NCBI GenBank assembly: GCA_964527395.1
Contig: CAZGQD010000003.1
Span: forward strand, 34,616-98,615
Direction of reading: 5' to 3'
From: GCA-2688265 sp964527395
Lineage (GTDB): Archaea > Nanobdellota > Nanobdellia > Woesearchaeales > GW2011-AR9
Length of the DNA stretch: 64,000 bases
Below are positions 33,750 through 41,841 of the stretch, one piece after another. The notes beneath the pieces were generated by a model. It ran no database searches. It worked only from the letters and a program-made list of their open reading frames with translations, and had not been told where the DNA came from. A program made the translations under genes and the position numbers. The number at the start of each line of letters is the position of its first letter. The first letter of the stretch is position 1.

Positions 33750-33871
33750 TTTGTTGTTATTTTGAGTGTTTTTTATAACTGTTCTGGACTATTGATGTTT
33801 TTTGATGTGTGATTAAGTGTTTTTATCTTCGTAGACTAAGGTTTGATCTTATTTGATCCTTTGTGTTTCTC

Positions 33872-34202
33872 GGCTCTGTAGAAAATCTCACTACGTTCGA
33901 TGGGGGCGAGGCCAATGTCGAGCAAAGCTCTCCTGGCTTATTTATCCTCAAAGATTTTTCGGGACTTGACTATTCGCCAAGTTTTCAAGAAAAAATAAAT
34001 GAATAGGCTCTTCTCCGTGTTCGTTCGTGCCTCACTCAGGTCGAATTGTATAGCTCTTTCGAAGTTTTAGTGATTCGTGGAAACACAAAGTGTTTCCAGA
34101 CGCATAATTCTTTGAATTCTGCATTCTGCATAGACGCCCCCCATACATACTTAGAAATGGAACATTTCTGGTACCCACTTCGTTAAGGTTTTCTACAGAG
34201 CC
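33872..34202. mobile_element. Family B transposon-like element, copy B1
   Basis: 331 bp with terminal inverted repeats GGCTCTGTAGAAAA/TTTTCTACAGAGCC. GTGTTTCT stands one base before its left end (33863-33870) and directly after its right end (34203-34210). It contains no gene. Inside are the GGGGGCG/CGCCCCC helix and GAATAGGCTCTTCT also found in B2, plus extra hairpins including a family D type (CCAGACGC). A T-rich region from 33750 to 33862 before it shows nothing else. Confidence 0.8.
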
Positions 34203-34210
34203 GTGTTTCT

Positions 34211-34486
34211 GATGCTAGGTCTTTGTTCTGGCCTTTTGCGATAATTAATGCAAAGTCTTTGGCGCGCTTGCCTCCTCACTGGCAATTACATTATGAAATT
34301 ACACCAACAACAAGCATTTTTGTTCATGAAATAGAACAAAAATTATTGCGTAGTTGTTTAGACCTGCGGTAAGTCTGGCCAAGCGCCATAGGACTTTTAT
34401 TATAAAATCGCAAAATGATGAATTTGCTAAAATTCAGCGTCTGGAAAATGATTTTTCCATAAAGGCCAGCTTAAGTACCCAGCATC
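34211..34486 (-). mobile_element. Family A transposon-like element, copy A4
   Basis: 276 bp, near identical to A5 but in the opposite orientation. Termini GATGCTAGGT/ACCCAGCATC, flanked by perfect 8-bp duplications GTGTTTCT (34203-34210, 34487-34494). The left duplication is the same 8 bp that adjoins B1, so the two elements are nested at one target. The conserved RNA core lies at 34252-34397 on the minus strand. No open reading frame of note. Confidence 0.88.
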
Positions 34487-34577
34487 GTGTTTCTCGAAAA
34501 CCTTATAAGCGATTGTATCTTTTCTATACTAGTTAATTGGTTATAGTGATGGTTAAGAGTAGTTAGAGGTTGTTGGA

Positions 34578-34787
34578 ATGGCTAAGAAAAAAGGTATTTT
34601 GAAGAATTTAGGTTGGAAAGCTAAGCCGATTAGTTCTACGTTTTTTATGACTTCTATTATAGGATTTTTAGCTTCATTATATGCAGTTTATCCAATGAGT
34701 GTTAGATATGGTTTTTTATTGATGCTCGCATTCGGACTTATGTTTATTGCGTCATTAGTAAGTATGACTAAAGCACCACTTAAATGA
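34578..34787 (+). CDS. Small membrane protein
   Basis: 69 aa. Two spans, FFMTSIIGFLASLYAVY and FLLMLAFGLMFIASLV, after a basic N-terminus MAKKKGILKNLGWKAK. First of three consecutive genes (gaps 12 and 24 nt) that all encode membrane proteins, probably an operon. Confidence 0.7.
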   Translation: MAKKKGILKNLGWKAKPISSTFFMTSIIGFLASLYAVYPMSVRYGFLLMLAFGLMFIASLVSMTKAPLK

Positions 34788-34799
34788 GGATGGTTAATT

Positions 34800-35429
34800 A
34801 TGGCAAAGAAAAAAAAAGTGAGTAAGAAAAAGGCAAGCTCTAAAAGGAAAGTGGCTGCTCGGAAATCTAGTTCTAAGAAAAAAGTTGTTAAGAAGAAGTC
34901 TGCTGTTAGGGGGAAATCTTCTGCTAAGAGGAAAAGTTCTTCTAGTAGGTCTAAGAGTTCAGGTTCTTCAAGGTCAAAATCTTCAGCTAGTAAAGATTTG
35001 TTTTATTGGAAGTTTCCTAGGCGTGAATTTCAATTACTTCGTGTAGAAATGGCAGTATTGATAGTTTTATCTGGGCTGGTGTTTTTGTATATGTATTTAC
35101 AGCCTAACTTGAATACTTTTGCAGCAGTTGTGTCAGTGATACTGTTTGTGTCAATATATTTTGTAGTATCAGCTGTTTTGCATAAATTACGTAAAGTTGA
35201 AGAGATGTATGAATTAAGTGCTTCGCATCTTGAGATTCAACGTTATGTGAATGGTAAAAAGACAGATCATCATAAGGTTCCTGTTAAAAAGATTAGTGGG
35301 CACAATTTTGATCACTTTTTTCATGGAGCATATGTAACTTTAGCAGATGGTACACGACATCCATTGTTTTTTGGAAGTTCAGCTGAGAGTCGCCATGTTG
35401 AAAGGAAAGTGAAGAGATATACTAGTTAA
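34800..35429 (+). CDS. Membrane protein with histone-H1-like Lys/Ser tail
   Basis: 209 aa. The first ~65 residues are a Lys/Ser/Arg-rich, low-complexity tail like linker-histone C-termini. Two spans follow (VEMAVLIVLSGLVFLYMYL, FAAVVSVILFVSIYFVVSAV) and then a beta-rich domain with VEEMYELSASHLEIQRYVNGKK and GAYVTLADGTRHPLFFGS, which looks like a bacterial PH domain. The basic tail could touch DNA or acidic lipids at the membrane; this is inference. Confidence 0.65.
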   Translation: MAKKKKVSKKKASSKRKVAARKSSSKKKVVKKKSAVRGKSSAKRKSSSSRSKSSGSSRSKSSASKDLFYWKFPRREFQLLRVEMAVLIVLSGLVFLYMYLQPNLNTFAAVVSVILFVSIYFVVSAVLHKLRKVEEMYELSASHLEIQRYVNGKKTDHHKVPVKKISGHNFDHFFHGAYVTLADGTRHPLFFGSSAESRHVERKVKRYTS

Positions 35430-35453
35430 ATCAAATTTGAGGTAAAATAAAAA

Positions 35454-36188
35454 ATGGGAAATAACAAAACAGGAAATTACTTGGTTGCAGTTGTAGCAAT
35501 TGTAGCTGTAGTAGGATTAGTTATGATGTTTACTGGGGGAGACTCTAGTGGTGTTAGTTTAGATTCAGGAGATGGAGCTATTGCCGGAATGGCTGTGAAA
35601 ACAGGTTCTTTAGAGGGAAAAGGTATTTTGGTTACTGATGATTCTTCTAGGATCCCTTCAATAGATTTATGTGGAAACTCTATTTGTACAGAAGATGAAA
35701 TGTGTGTTGATGATACTTGTGTAACATGTGAATCAGAAGATGGTGATAGTTATATATGGGGAGGAGATACTTCTGGTTTGTGGCCTGCTTCTGGAGGATA
35801 TGAATATTATTCAAGTATGAGTGATTATTGTTTAAGTGATGAAATTTTGGCTGAGCGATCTTGTTCAGGTGCTGAGATAGTTCAAGAAAATTTTGTTTGT
35901 GCAGATGTATTGGATCCAGGTTATTATTGTTCAGAAGGAGCTTGTGTTCGTCAGAAAATTTCTTGTAATGAATTTAGTGATATTAAAGCAGGAGCTTCTT
36001 TTAGTATTGAAAGTGAAGGAGTTGTAGGAAATTATATTCAGCTTAGCGCAGATGAAACTTCAGCTTTGATTCAGCTTAACGCAAGACAAGAATATGTAAC
36101 AATTGGTGAAAGAGCAGAAATTGAGGGTTATCAAGTACAAGTATTTGAAGCTGATGAATCGGAAGTTGTATTAAAAATTTATTGTTAA
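35454..36188 (+). CDS. Cys-rich surface-anchored protein
   Basis: 244 aa. One N-terminal span (YLVAVVAIVAVVGLVMMF) and then an exported, acidic region with a Cys cluster: LCGNSICTEDEMCVDDTCVTC, further Cys at SDYCLSD, RSCSG, FVCAD, YYCSEGACV and ISCNEF. The first cluster recalls the DPANN surface-protein motif CGNxxCEpgE..C. Disulfide-stabilised extracellular protein of unknown role. Confidence 0.7.
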   Translation: MGNNKTGNYLVAVVAIVAVVGLVMMFTGGDSSGVSLDSGDGAIAGMAVKTGSLEGKGILVTDDSSRIPSIDLCGNSICTEDEMCVDDTCVTCESEDGDSYIWGGDTSGLWPASGGYEYYSSMSDYCLSDEILAERSCSGAEIVQENFVCADVLDPGYYCSEGACVRQKISCNEFSDIKAGASFSIESEGVVGNYIQLSADETSALIQLNARQEYVTIGERAEIEGYQVQVFEADESEVVLKIYC

Positions 36189-36240
36189 TTTTTTTTTTAA
36201 ATTAAATTTTATAAATAAAGTTCTATTTTAAGGTTCTAAG

Positions 36241-36327
36241 ATGATTATTGAACCAATAGATACTGCTGTAGATGCTTGGATTCTGGAAGTAAAGAGGGTT
36301 TTTCTGAAGATCTGTATGTGTATATGA
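36241..36327 (+). CDS. Possible 28-aa peptide
   Basis: ATG 36241 to TGA 36327, starting MIIEPIDTAVDAWILEVKR. A TATA-like TTTATAAATAAAG lies about 20-32 nt upstream, as in other leaderless genes here. No other support; the rest of 36189-36557 holds the 30-bp repeats. Confidence 0.3.
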   Translation: MIIEPIDTAVDAWILEVKRVFLKICMCI

Positions 36328-36377
36328 GTTTGGATCTTTGGTTTGGTGTTCTTTGTTGTTTTCTTTTTCAATTTAGA

Positions 36378-36527
36378 GCTTATTTTGGCTGATTTAGAGC
36401 AAAAGAAGGTTGTTTTAAGCTATTTGGGCGAAAAGAAGGCTGTTTTGGCCGATTTAGAGCAAAAGAAGGTCATTTTAGGGGATTTGAGGGAAAAGGAGGC
36501 TAATTTGGGCTTTTTAGAAAGGAAGGT
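36378..36527. repeat. Second 30-bp-period degenerate repeat
   Basis: Units begin at 36378, 36408, 36438, 36468 and 36498, exactly 30 bp apart, each with AGG(T/C)-TTTT, GATTT and a purine run GAAAAGAAGG or close. GCAAAAGAAGGT is shared with the repeat at 6793-7002. A 71-codon frame translates it as a 10-residue repeat (LADLEQKKVV type). Confidence 0.8.
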
Positions 36528-36557
36528 TTTTATTGTGTTGTTAGAGTTTAGTTGTTA

Positions 36558-37352
36558 ATGGTAGAATTAGTTACTTTTGTTCTGGTTGTTTTTGTAGGTC
36601 TAATTACTGGTTTTGTTGATTCAGTTATTGGAGCAGGAGGATTGATATCAATACCTTTTTTGATTTTTACAGGAGTTCCGCCACAAGTTGCTATTGCAAC
36701 AGACAAATTTGGTCTGCTTGGGCATATATTTGGGTCTATCCCTAAGTTTTGGAAGGAGAAAAAGATTGTTTGGAAATATGTCCCTTTGTTGTCTTTGTTG
36801 GGGATAATTGGAGGGTATATTGGAACTAAGATAATAATTAGTGTGAATGAGGCTGCTTTGACAAAAGTTGTTGGGTTTGCTATCTTGTTTTTGTTGCCAG
36901 TTGTGTTTTTTAAGAAAGATTTAGGTTTGATTAAAAAGAAAGTTTCTAATTTGAAGAAAATAATTAGGTACTAGGAAATCGAGGATTTCCTGTACAGGAA
37001 AGCTTCGCTTTCCTTGTATCCGTTGTATTTACTTGCAATGATTTTTGGAGCGTCTATAAGTGCAGGATCAGGACCTATAGTGTTATTGTTTCTAGTATCT
37101 TTTTTTGGTTTAACTTTTATTCAAGCAAATGCAACAGATCAAATATCTTGGTTTTTTTTGTCTATTGTATCTTTGATAGTGTTTGGAATCAATGGTTTGA
37201 TTGATTTTTGGCTTGGAATTGCAATATTGATAGGAATGAGTATTGGAGGTTACTATGATGTGAAAGTTGCTGTTAATAAAGGGAATGTTTGGGTTAGAAA
37301 GGCATTTGTAGTGGTTGTGGTATTGTCTGGGTTGAAATTGTTGTTTTTGTAG
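36558..37352 (+). pseudogene. TSUP (TauE/SafE) permease broken by repeat E3
   Basis: The first half (36558-36974) shows GLITGFVDSVIGAGGLISIPFLIF and GGYIGTKI; the second half (from about 37014) shows MIFGASISAGSGPIVLLFLVSFFG and NATDQISWFFLS. These are the two repeated halves of one TSUP anion exporter. Between them a family E double hairpin puts TAG at 36972-36974. The second half continues in the same frame, so a single in-frame stop is the only visible lesion. Either the gene is dead, or two half-proteins are made (a TTG at 37014 could restart). Confidence 0.8.
36968..37019. repeat. Family E double hairpin, copy E3 (inside the TSUP gene)
   Basis: GTAC, palindrome AGGAAATC/GATTTCCT, GTAC, palindrome AGGAAAGC/GCTTTCCT, TTGTAT. 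It creates the TAG that stops the permease. Confidence 0.8.
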
Positions 37353-37389
37353 GTAAGGTTTTTAATGAGATGTGGTTTTGAGTATTTTT

Positions 37390-37974
37390 ATGGTAGTTGA
37401 TATTGATTCGTTCTTGAAGATTAGAGCTATTTATGGTTTGAAGGCTATTGAGCGTTCTGGGACAGTTGTGACTGAGAGCGGTTTGGTGCGTCGTGATAAC
37501 CCTGCGGAGCATTCTTGGAGTGCAATGGTTTTGGCTGATTATTTGATGAGTCGATTTTCTGTTGAAGTTGATAGGTTGAGGGTGTTAGAGCTGCTTATGT
37601 ACCATGACTTTGTGGAGATCAAATGTGGAGATGTTTGTATTAGTGATACTGAGGGGAGAAGGAAGAAGGCTCAAGAAGAAATGGTGGCAGCGCTGGAGTT
37701 CAAGGAGGAGTTTGCTAGTGGGTTTGGAGATAAGTTTTATTCGCTGTTTTTGGAGTTTGAGGCTTGGGAAAGTCAAGAAGCTAAGTTTGCAATGATGGTA
37801 GACAAATTTGATGCCTTCTTGCATTGTATGGACCATAAAGAAGAATGGGCAGGATGGTCTAAGGAGAAGTTGTTTTCTTACAAAGTTAAATATTTTGAGC
37901 CTTTTCCAGAGATATTAGAACTGTTTTATGCAATAGTTGAAAAATTAGAAAAAGAAGATTTTTTTGGTAAATAG
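37390..37974 (+). CDS. HD-domain hydrolase, YfbR/HDDC2-like
   Basis: 194 aa from ATG 37390. AEHSWSAMVLADYL carries the first His, LLMYHDFVEIKCGDV the HD pair, and a further Asp lies in FAMMVDKFDAFLHC. This is the HD_3 layout of 5'-deoxynucleotidases and HDDC2. It probably dephosphorylates (deoxy)nucleoside monophosphates. Confidence 0.82.
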   Translation: MVVDIDSFLKIRAIYGLKAIERSGTVVTESGLVRRDNPAEHSWSAMVLADYLMSRFSVEVDRLRVLELLMYHDFVEIKCGDVCISDTEGRRKKAQEEMVAALEFKEEFASGFGDKFYSLFLEFEAWESQEAKFAMMVDKFDAFLHCMDHKEEWAGWSKEKLFSYKVKYFEPFPEILELFYAIVEKLEKEDFFGK

Positions 37975-37984
37975 AGTTCTTGAA

Positions 37985-38089
37985 TTATCCTGCTTTAGGG
38001 AAAATTCTTTGAAGCTCTTGTGAATCTTGCCGTGAAAGATTGTAGTTGACAAGATCTTTGAAGAACTTTTCATACATTGGTTTTGGCAT
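37985..38089 (-). CDS. 34-aa hypothetical peptide
   Basis: Starts MPKPMYEKFFKDLV and ends RQDSQELQRIFPKAG. An AAGGT Shine-Dalgarno-like sequence lies at good distance before ATG 38089. No family; codon use is like that of the housekeeping genes. Confidence 0.45.
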   Translation of the reverse strand: MPKPMYEKFFKDLVNYNLSRQDSQELQRIFPKAG

Positions 38090-38116
38090 GGTATTACCTT
38101 TTTATGACTTTTTTTT

Positions 38117-38256
38117 AGTCATTTATGTGGTTGTCAGGCGTTAATGCAGGCGTGACCACTCGCTCTTAATTTTTGTTGAAAAACAACAAAAATGCTCGTT
38201 AATATACTCTTCAGTTGAATTTAATTGCCAGCGAGGAGACAACCACGTCAATGACT
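38117..38256 (+). ncRNA. Family A structured RNA candidate, copy A3
   Basis: The most compact copy (140 nt). AGTCATT/AATGACT and GTGGTTGTC/GACAACCAC form a 16-bp closing helix around an internal loop. Core CAGGCGTTAATGCAGG, then CACTCGC, hairpin ATTTTTGTTG/CAACAAAAAT, GCTCG, and ATTGCCAGCGAGGA. ACTCGC can pair with GCGAGG to close the core. Confidence 0.75.
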
Positions 38257-38303
38257 TTGGATGTTTATGTGGACTCTTTTGTGTATGAGTTTGTTTTGTT
38301 GTC

Positions 38304-38573
38304 TTAGTTAGCTGGTTCGCTGGAACCTGTTGGAACTGCGCTCTTAGAGATAATTAAGATGTCGCCAACAGCTTTAACTAATTGATGTGGTACAATAACA
38401 CCCTTAGCACTTCCTAAAACTCTAGATAGGAATGAGTTCTTTGTTGATCTGATTTTCCACCCGAAAACCTTGTTACTAGTAATAATACTGTCTTCAACGT
38501 CACCAAAGTAGTCACCTGAATCTGTGTAAACCTTAATATCGTATGTTTGAGATACTTTTTTCATTTTAAGCAT
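38304..38573 (-). CDS. PRC-barrel domain protein
   Basis: 89 aa. KVYTDSGDYFGDVEDSII and GVIVPHQLVKAVGDILIIS are the two ends of a PRC-barrel, a small beta-barrel linked in archaea to cell division (CdpB-like) and RNA processing. A GGTGA Shine-Dalgarno precedes the start at normal distance. Divergent from traB. Confidence 0.78.
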   Translation of the reverse strand: MLKMKKVSQTYDIKVYTDSGDYFGDVEDSIITSNKVFGWKIRSTKNSFLSRVLGSAKGVIVPHQLVKAVGDILIISKSAVPTGSSEPAN

Positions 38574-38644
38574 AGTAAATTCACCTCACCTGAGAAGAAT
38601 TTGGGATGTAAGTTTATATAGTTTTCTGTGCTTTTGTAGGCATA

Positions 38645-39346
38645 ATGGTGATATATCTACTAGGAACGTCGCATATTTCATCTGCTAGTGTAGCGCAGAT
38701 CAAAAAGGAAGTTGGGTCGCTTAAGTACTCTGTTGTGGCTGTGGAGCTTGATCCGATACGACTCAAAAGTATGTTTTCTAAGGAATCTGGGAGCTTATCG
38801 CCTCGTTTGATCTTTCAAGTAGGTGTTGTAGGGTATTTATTTGCTGTGTTAGGTAGGTATGTTCAGCAGAAGCTTGGACGTGTGGTTGGAGTGATGCCAG
38901 GAGAAGAGATGAAGACTGCTGTAGTTTTGTCTGCTAAAAACAAATTGAAATTGGCTCTGATTGATCGTAGAATAGATAAAACACTTCGGGCTTTTTCAAC
39001 TGAGTTTTCTTTTATGGATAAAATGAGGATGGTTTATGACTTTTTTTATGCTATCTTGTTTCAGAAGAAGTATCTTGAGAAGGTTGGGTTTAAGAGTTTT
39101 GATTTGACATCTGTGCCTTCATCTGAAGTTGTTAAATTGATGGTTGGGCATTTGGAGAATCGTTATCCTAGTTTGTATAAGGTTTTGATTCATGATCGTA
39201 ATAAAGTTATGGTGAATGGACTTGTTCGATTGAGTCGGAAAGAAGAGAATGAGGGTGTTGATATGTTGGCTGTTGTAGGAGCTGGGCATGTTCCAGGGAT
39301 GGTTGAGTTGCTTGAAAAGAAGAAGGTTGAGTTTGTGGTTATTTAG
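38645..39346 (+). CDS. TraB family protein
   Basis: 233 aa. The start YLLGTSHISSASVAQIKKEV, VVAVELDPIRLKSM and the C-terminal VVGAGHVPGMVELLE are the TraB/PrgY/GumN signature, including the conserved GxxH near each end. LIDRRIDKTLRAF is also typical. The family is thought to be metal-dependent protease-like. Unlike full-length archaeal TraB proteins it has no long C-terminal membrane domain. Confidence 0.85.
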   Translation: MVIYLLGTSHISSASVAQIKKEVGSLKYSVVAVELDPIRLKSMFSKESGSLSPRLIFQVGVVGYLFAVLGRYVQQKLGRVVGVMPGEEMKTAVVLSAKNKLKLALIDRRIDKTLRAFSTEFSFMDKMRMVYDFFYAILFQKKYLEKVGFKSFDLTSVPSSEVVKLMVGHLENRYPSLYKVLIHDRNKVMVNGLVRLSRKEENEGVDMLAVVGAGHVPGMVELLEKKKVEFVVI

Positions 39347-40074
39347 GTGATTTTTTTGAAATAAAGAGTTGTGGTGTCAGTTGTTGTTGGGGTTAATATG
39401 TAAGCATTTTCTGTTTTTCTTAATTCTACATGGAATAAATTAAGTTTTCTTCTTGCATCAGGAGTTTCTGTGAAGGTTGATTCAATTGAAATTTGTCCTG
39501 TTTCTCCAATCAATGGAACTCTAGAAACAAAACAAAGGTGGTGAGGAACTCCTTTTGGTCTTTTACTACTTGCATTAGCGTAGCTAACTCCATCAGGGAG
39601 AGCAGATCTCCAGTGTTTAAGAATTACTTGATAGTGTCTTTCAGGATTTTTATTAGGATTTATTGGAATAACAACAGAAGTAAGGTTAGGGGATAGTTCA
39701 AGATAAGCAACTGTGTCAGGTTGACTAAGGGTTCTTTGATTTCCTGTAGCTATTTCATAAAGAGTTTCATTTGAAGTTGTTATTATGTATCCATTCATTT
39801 CAGTTAATATTCGTGATCCAGGAACAGTATTTGGGTTTGTTCTTCCAGGAATTATTTGGTTTTCAACGGCAGTAGAGATTGCTCTAGCCATTATGTCTTT
39901 TTGAGTTATAAAAAGAAGATCAGTTAATCTTCTTCCTTGAGCATTTTCTGAATTAATAGAATGACCAGTATCATAATTGAAGTCTACTCTTTTTTTTCTT
40001 CCTCTTGGAGGACTAGTAGTTCTTACAGAAGGAAGAGAAGCTCTTCCTAATCTAGGTAAATTTGGTAATGGCAT
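39343..40074 (-). CDS. Hypothetical protein
   Basis: 243 aa, convergent with traB and overlapping it by 4 nt. Basic Pro/Arg-rich N-terminus (LPRLGRASLPSVRTTSPPRGRKK cut by short turns), then a mixed beta-rich domain. No membrane segment and no recognised family. Arginine is coded by AGA/AGG, as in the other lineage-specific genes. Confidence 0.6.
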   Translation of the reverse strand: MPLPNLPRLGRASLPSVRTTSPPRGRKKRVDFNYDTGHSINSENAQGRRLTDLLFITQKDIMARAISTAVENQIIPGRTNPNTVPGSRILTEMNGYIITTSNETLYEIATGNQRTLSQPDTVAYLELSPNLTSVVIPINPNKNPERHYQVILKHWRSALPDGVSYANASSKRPKGVPHHLCFVSRVPLIGETGQISIESTFTETPDARRKLNLFHVELRKTENAYILTPTTTDTTTLYFKKIT

Positions 40075-40132
40075 AATGTATATGCTGCATATGGTGCTTT
40101 TAAAAGGGTTTTGGTTGGGATTTTGGAGTAGA

Positions 40133-40142
40133 TTTATAAAAA
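40133..40142 (+). promoter_or_regulatory. TATA box of the RNase P RNA gene
   Basis: TTTATAAAAA. Initiation about 25 nt downstream would fall near 40165, some 25 nt before the first mature helix. Confidence 0.55.
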
Positions 40143-40189
40143 TGAGCTGTATTTTGCTTATTGTAGATTACGCTAGGAAGCTGACGGTA

Positions 40190-40490
40190 TCTTTATTGAT
40201 GCTGAGGAAGGTCCGCCCACCGTAAATGAGCCTCCTTTTTAGGAGCTGGAGAAATTCAGGGCTCTGGAACAGAAACGACACGTCCTAAGTCTAGGCACTT
40301 AAAAACACTTTGTGTTTTTAGGGCCAGAAAATCATATGATTTTCTTGGAATGATATGTGTGAAGCTTTGCGTGAGTGAAGGGAGTTAATCACTTGACTGT
40401 TTGAAACTTAGGGAACGATGAAACGGCGAAACCGCTCTGGTGCAAGTCTTTGACGCTTAGTCGAATGCTTCCAAATGCTTATCGGTAGTA
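40190..40490 (+). ncRNA. rnpB: RNase P RNA
   Basis: Conserved regions in order: CTGAGGAAGGTCCGCCCACC (CR-I), GGAACAGAAACGACACG (CR-II/III), GATGAAACGGCGAAACCGCT, GTGCAAGTC and CTTAGTCGAATGCTTCC (CR-V). P1 pairs TATTGATG (40194-40201) with the TATCGGTA region (40480-40487). Two AT-rich hairpins at 40299-40345 with an AGGGCC joint enlarge a variable arm and resemble the family E double hairpins. Ends are estimated. Confidence 0.92.
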
Positions 40491-40685
40491 CTTTATTGTG
40501 CTGCTTTGGAGTATACAGAAGGTGGCCTATTGCGTGACTACACTTTTTTCTTGTTTTTATTGCTTAATTTTTATAAATAAGGCATTATTTTGGGTTTTTA
40601 TGAGAGATTTTTATCGAAGCTTAGATCTAAGAATTAGCTCTGGAAGATTGAGTAGATTTAATATCAGAAGGAGGCTTGAGTGATT

Positions 40686-41132
40686 ATGGAACTTACTGGA
40701 AATATAAAGAGAGATGTTTATTCTTTTTTGGATCGTGAGGAATGGAGAAGTCCAGTTAAATTGATTCGTATGATTGAAGGGGAGATGGGAAGAAGAGATT
40801 TAACTAGAAGAGATTTAATTCCTTTAGAACAAGATGGAAGAGGATTTATGCATGAGAATAGTGAAGTTGGTTTTTATATAACTATGAGTGAATTGTATAG
40901 GACCTTAAAAGAATTAGCTGATGAAGGTTATGCTTTAGAGGAAGACAAGGAAGTTGAAGGTTATGATGAGAATTCTTTGGTTGAGGATAGAAGGAAGGTG
41001 TTTCCATTTTATTTGAAGACAGATAAACCGTTTGAACCAGGGACTAGAGGATCAGTTAGGTCTTTTGATAGAGAAGGGGCTAACAATGTGACTTATTTTA
41101 ATGAAGTTGGGCTTGAGAGGAGACTTAATTGA
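40686..41132 (+). CDS. Hypothetical protein, winged-helix-like
   Basis: 148 aa from ATG 40686. IKRDVYSFLDREEWRSPVKLIRMIEGEMG and VGFYITMSELYRTLKELADEGYALEED look like two halves of a winged helix in which the second helix-wing unit ends with a charged turn. A PadR- or MarR-like regulator is possible. The C-terminal third is unstructured. Confidence 0.5.
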   Translation: MELTGNIKRDVYSFLDREEWRSPVKLIRMIEGEMGRRDLTRRDLIPLEQDGRGFMHENSEVGFYITMSELYRTLKELADEGYALEEDKEVEGYDENSLVEDRRKVFPFYLKTDKPFEPGTRGSVRSFDREGANNVTYFNEVGLERRLN

Positions 41133-41157
41133 TTTTTTTAGTTTTCTTTGCAAAGGG

Positions 41158-41172
41158 TTTATATATAAATAG
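41158..41172 (+). promoter_or_regulatory. TATA box of sec61-beta, with leader hairpin
   Basis: TTTATATATAAATAG. Unlike most genes here the start codon is about 100 nt away. The leader contains the hairpin GGAAACtaagaGTTTCC (41204-41220) and continues as CAGTCGCC, close to the family D joint. Confidence 0.5.
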
Positions 41173-41270
41173 GTGGATTTGTTAGTTTGATTATGGCATA
41201 CATGGAAACTAAGAGTTTCCAGTCGCCATTTTTCCTTTGAGGATAAAAATTTAAGGTTAGTAAAGAAAAA

Positions 41271-41444
41271 ATGGCAAAAGATAACAAAGTACACATGCCT
41301 TCTGGACAAGGAGGACTTACACGGTATTTTGATGAAGCTTCTAGTAAGATTCAGTTCTCACCGCATGCAGTGATTATAGCAAGTGTAGTGATTTTTGTAC
41401 TTTTGATACTTTTGCATGTTCTAGGTAATAGATATTTAGTTTAG
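41271..41444 (+). CDS. Protein translocase subunit Sec61-beta
   Basis: 57 aa. MPSGQGGLTRYFDE and FSPHAVIIASVVIFVLLI are the archaeal Sec61-beta (SecG) signature: a short cytosolic part and one C-terminal span. Peripheral subunit of the SecYE channel. It precedes the NAC gene by 18 nt, so both may be co-transcribed. Confidence 0.92.
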   Translation: MAKDNKVHMPSGQGGLTRYFDEASSKIQFSPHAVIIASVVIFVLLILLHVLGNRYLV

Positions 41445-41462
41445 AAGATATAAGGAGTTGAT

Positions 41463-41819
41463 TTGAAAGTGTTCCCAGGGGTTAATCCAAAACAAATGCA
41501 GAAAATGATGAACAAGATGGGCATCAAGCAAGTTGATCTAGGTGCTCGTAAAGTTATTATTGAGCTTGAAGATAAGAAATTGGTGTTTGATTCTAATGTT
41601 TCTGTACAGCGAGTGAACATGATGGGGCAAGAAACCTTTCAAATAGTTGGACCTTATAATGAGGAGAGCTATGACGATAACCCTAGCATTTCTGATGAAG
41701 ACGTACAAGTAGTTATTGCACAAACTGGAGTTAGTCGGGAACGGGCTATTGAAGCTATTACAGGGTCTAAAGGAGATCTGGCTGAAGCTATCATGGAATT
41801 ATCTGCTAAAAAAGAGTAA
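41463..41819 (+). CDS. Nascent polypeptide-associated complex protein
   Basis: 118 aa from TTG 41463, preceded by AAGGAG. KQMQKMMNKMGIKQ starts the NAC domain, VVIELEDKKLVFDSN its core, and the last 40 residues (EDVQVVIAQTGVSRERAIEAITGSKGDLAEAIMEL) form a UBA domain. Archaeal homodimeric alpha-NAC that binds nascent chains at the ribosome. Confidence 0.94.
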   Translation: MKVFPGVNPKQMQKMMNKMGIKQVDLGARKVIIELEDKKLVFDSNVSVQRVNMMGQETFQIVGPYNEESYDDNPSISDEDVQVVIAQTGVSRERAIEAITGSKGDLAEAIMELSAKKE

Positions 41820-41841
41820 ATTAGGTTTAGTGAGTAGAGTA

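Noticed and set aside
33872..34486. A complete insertion sequence
   Set aside because: No transposase frame is present in B1 or A4; they are non-autonomous at best.
36343..36558. 71-codon frame with a 10-residue LADLEQKK-type repeat
   Set aside because: Same reason; the repeat also exists elsewhere without a matching protein phase. A real coiled-coil peptide cannot be fully excluded.
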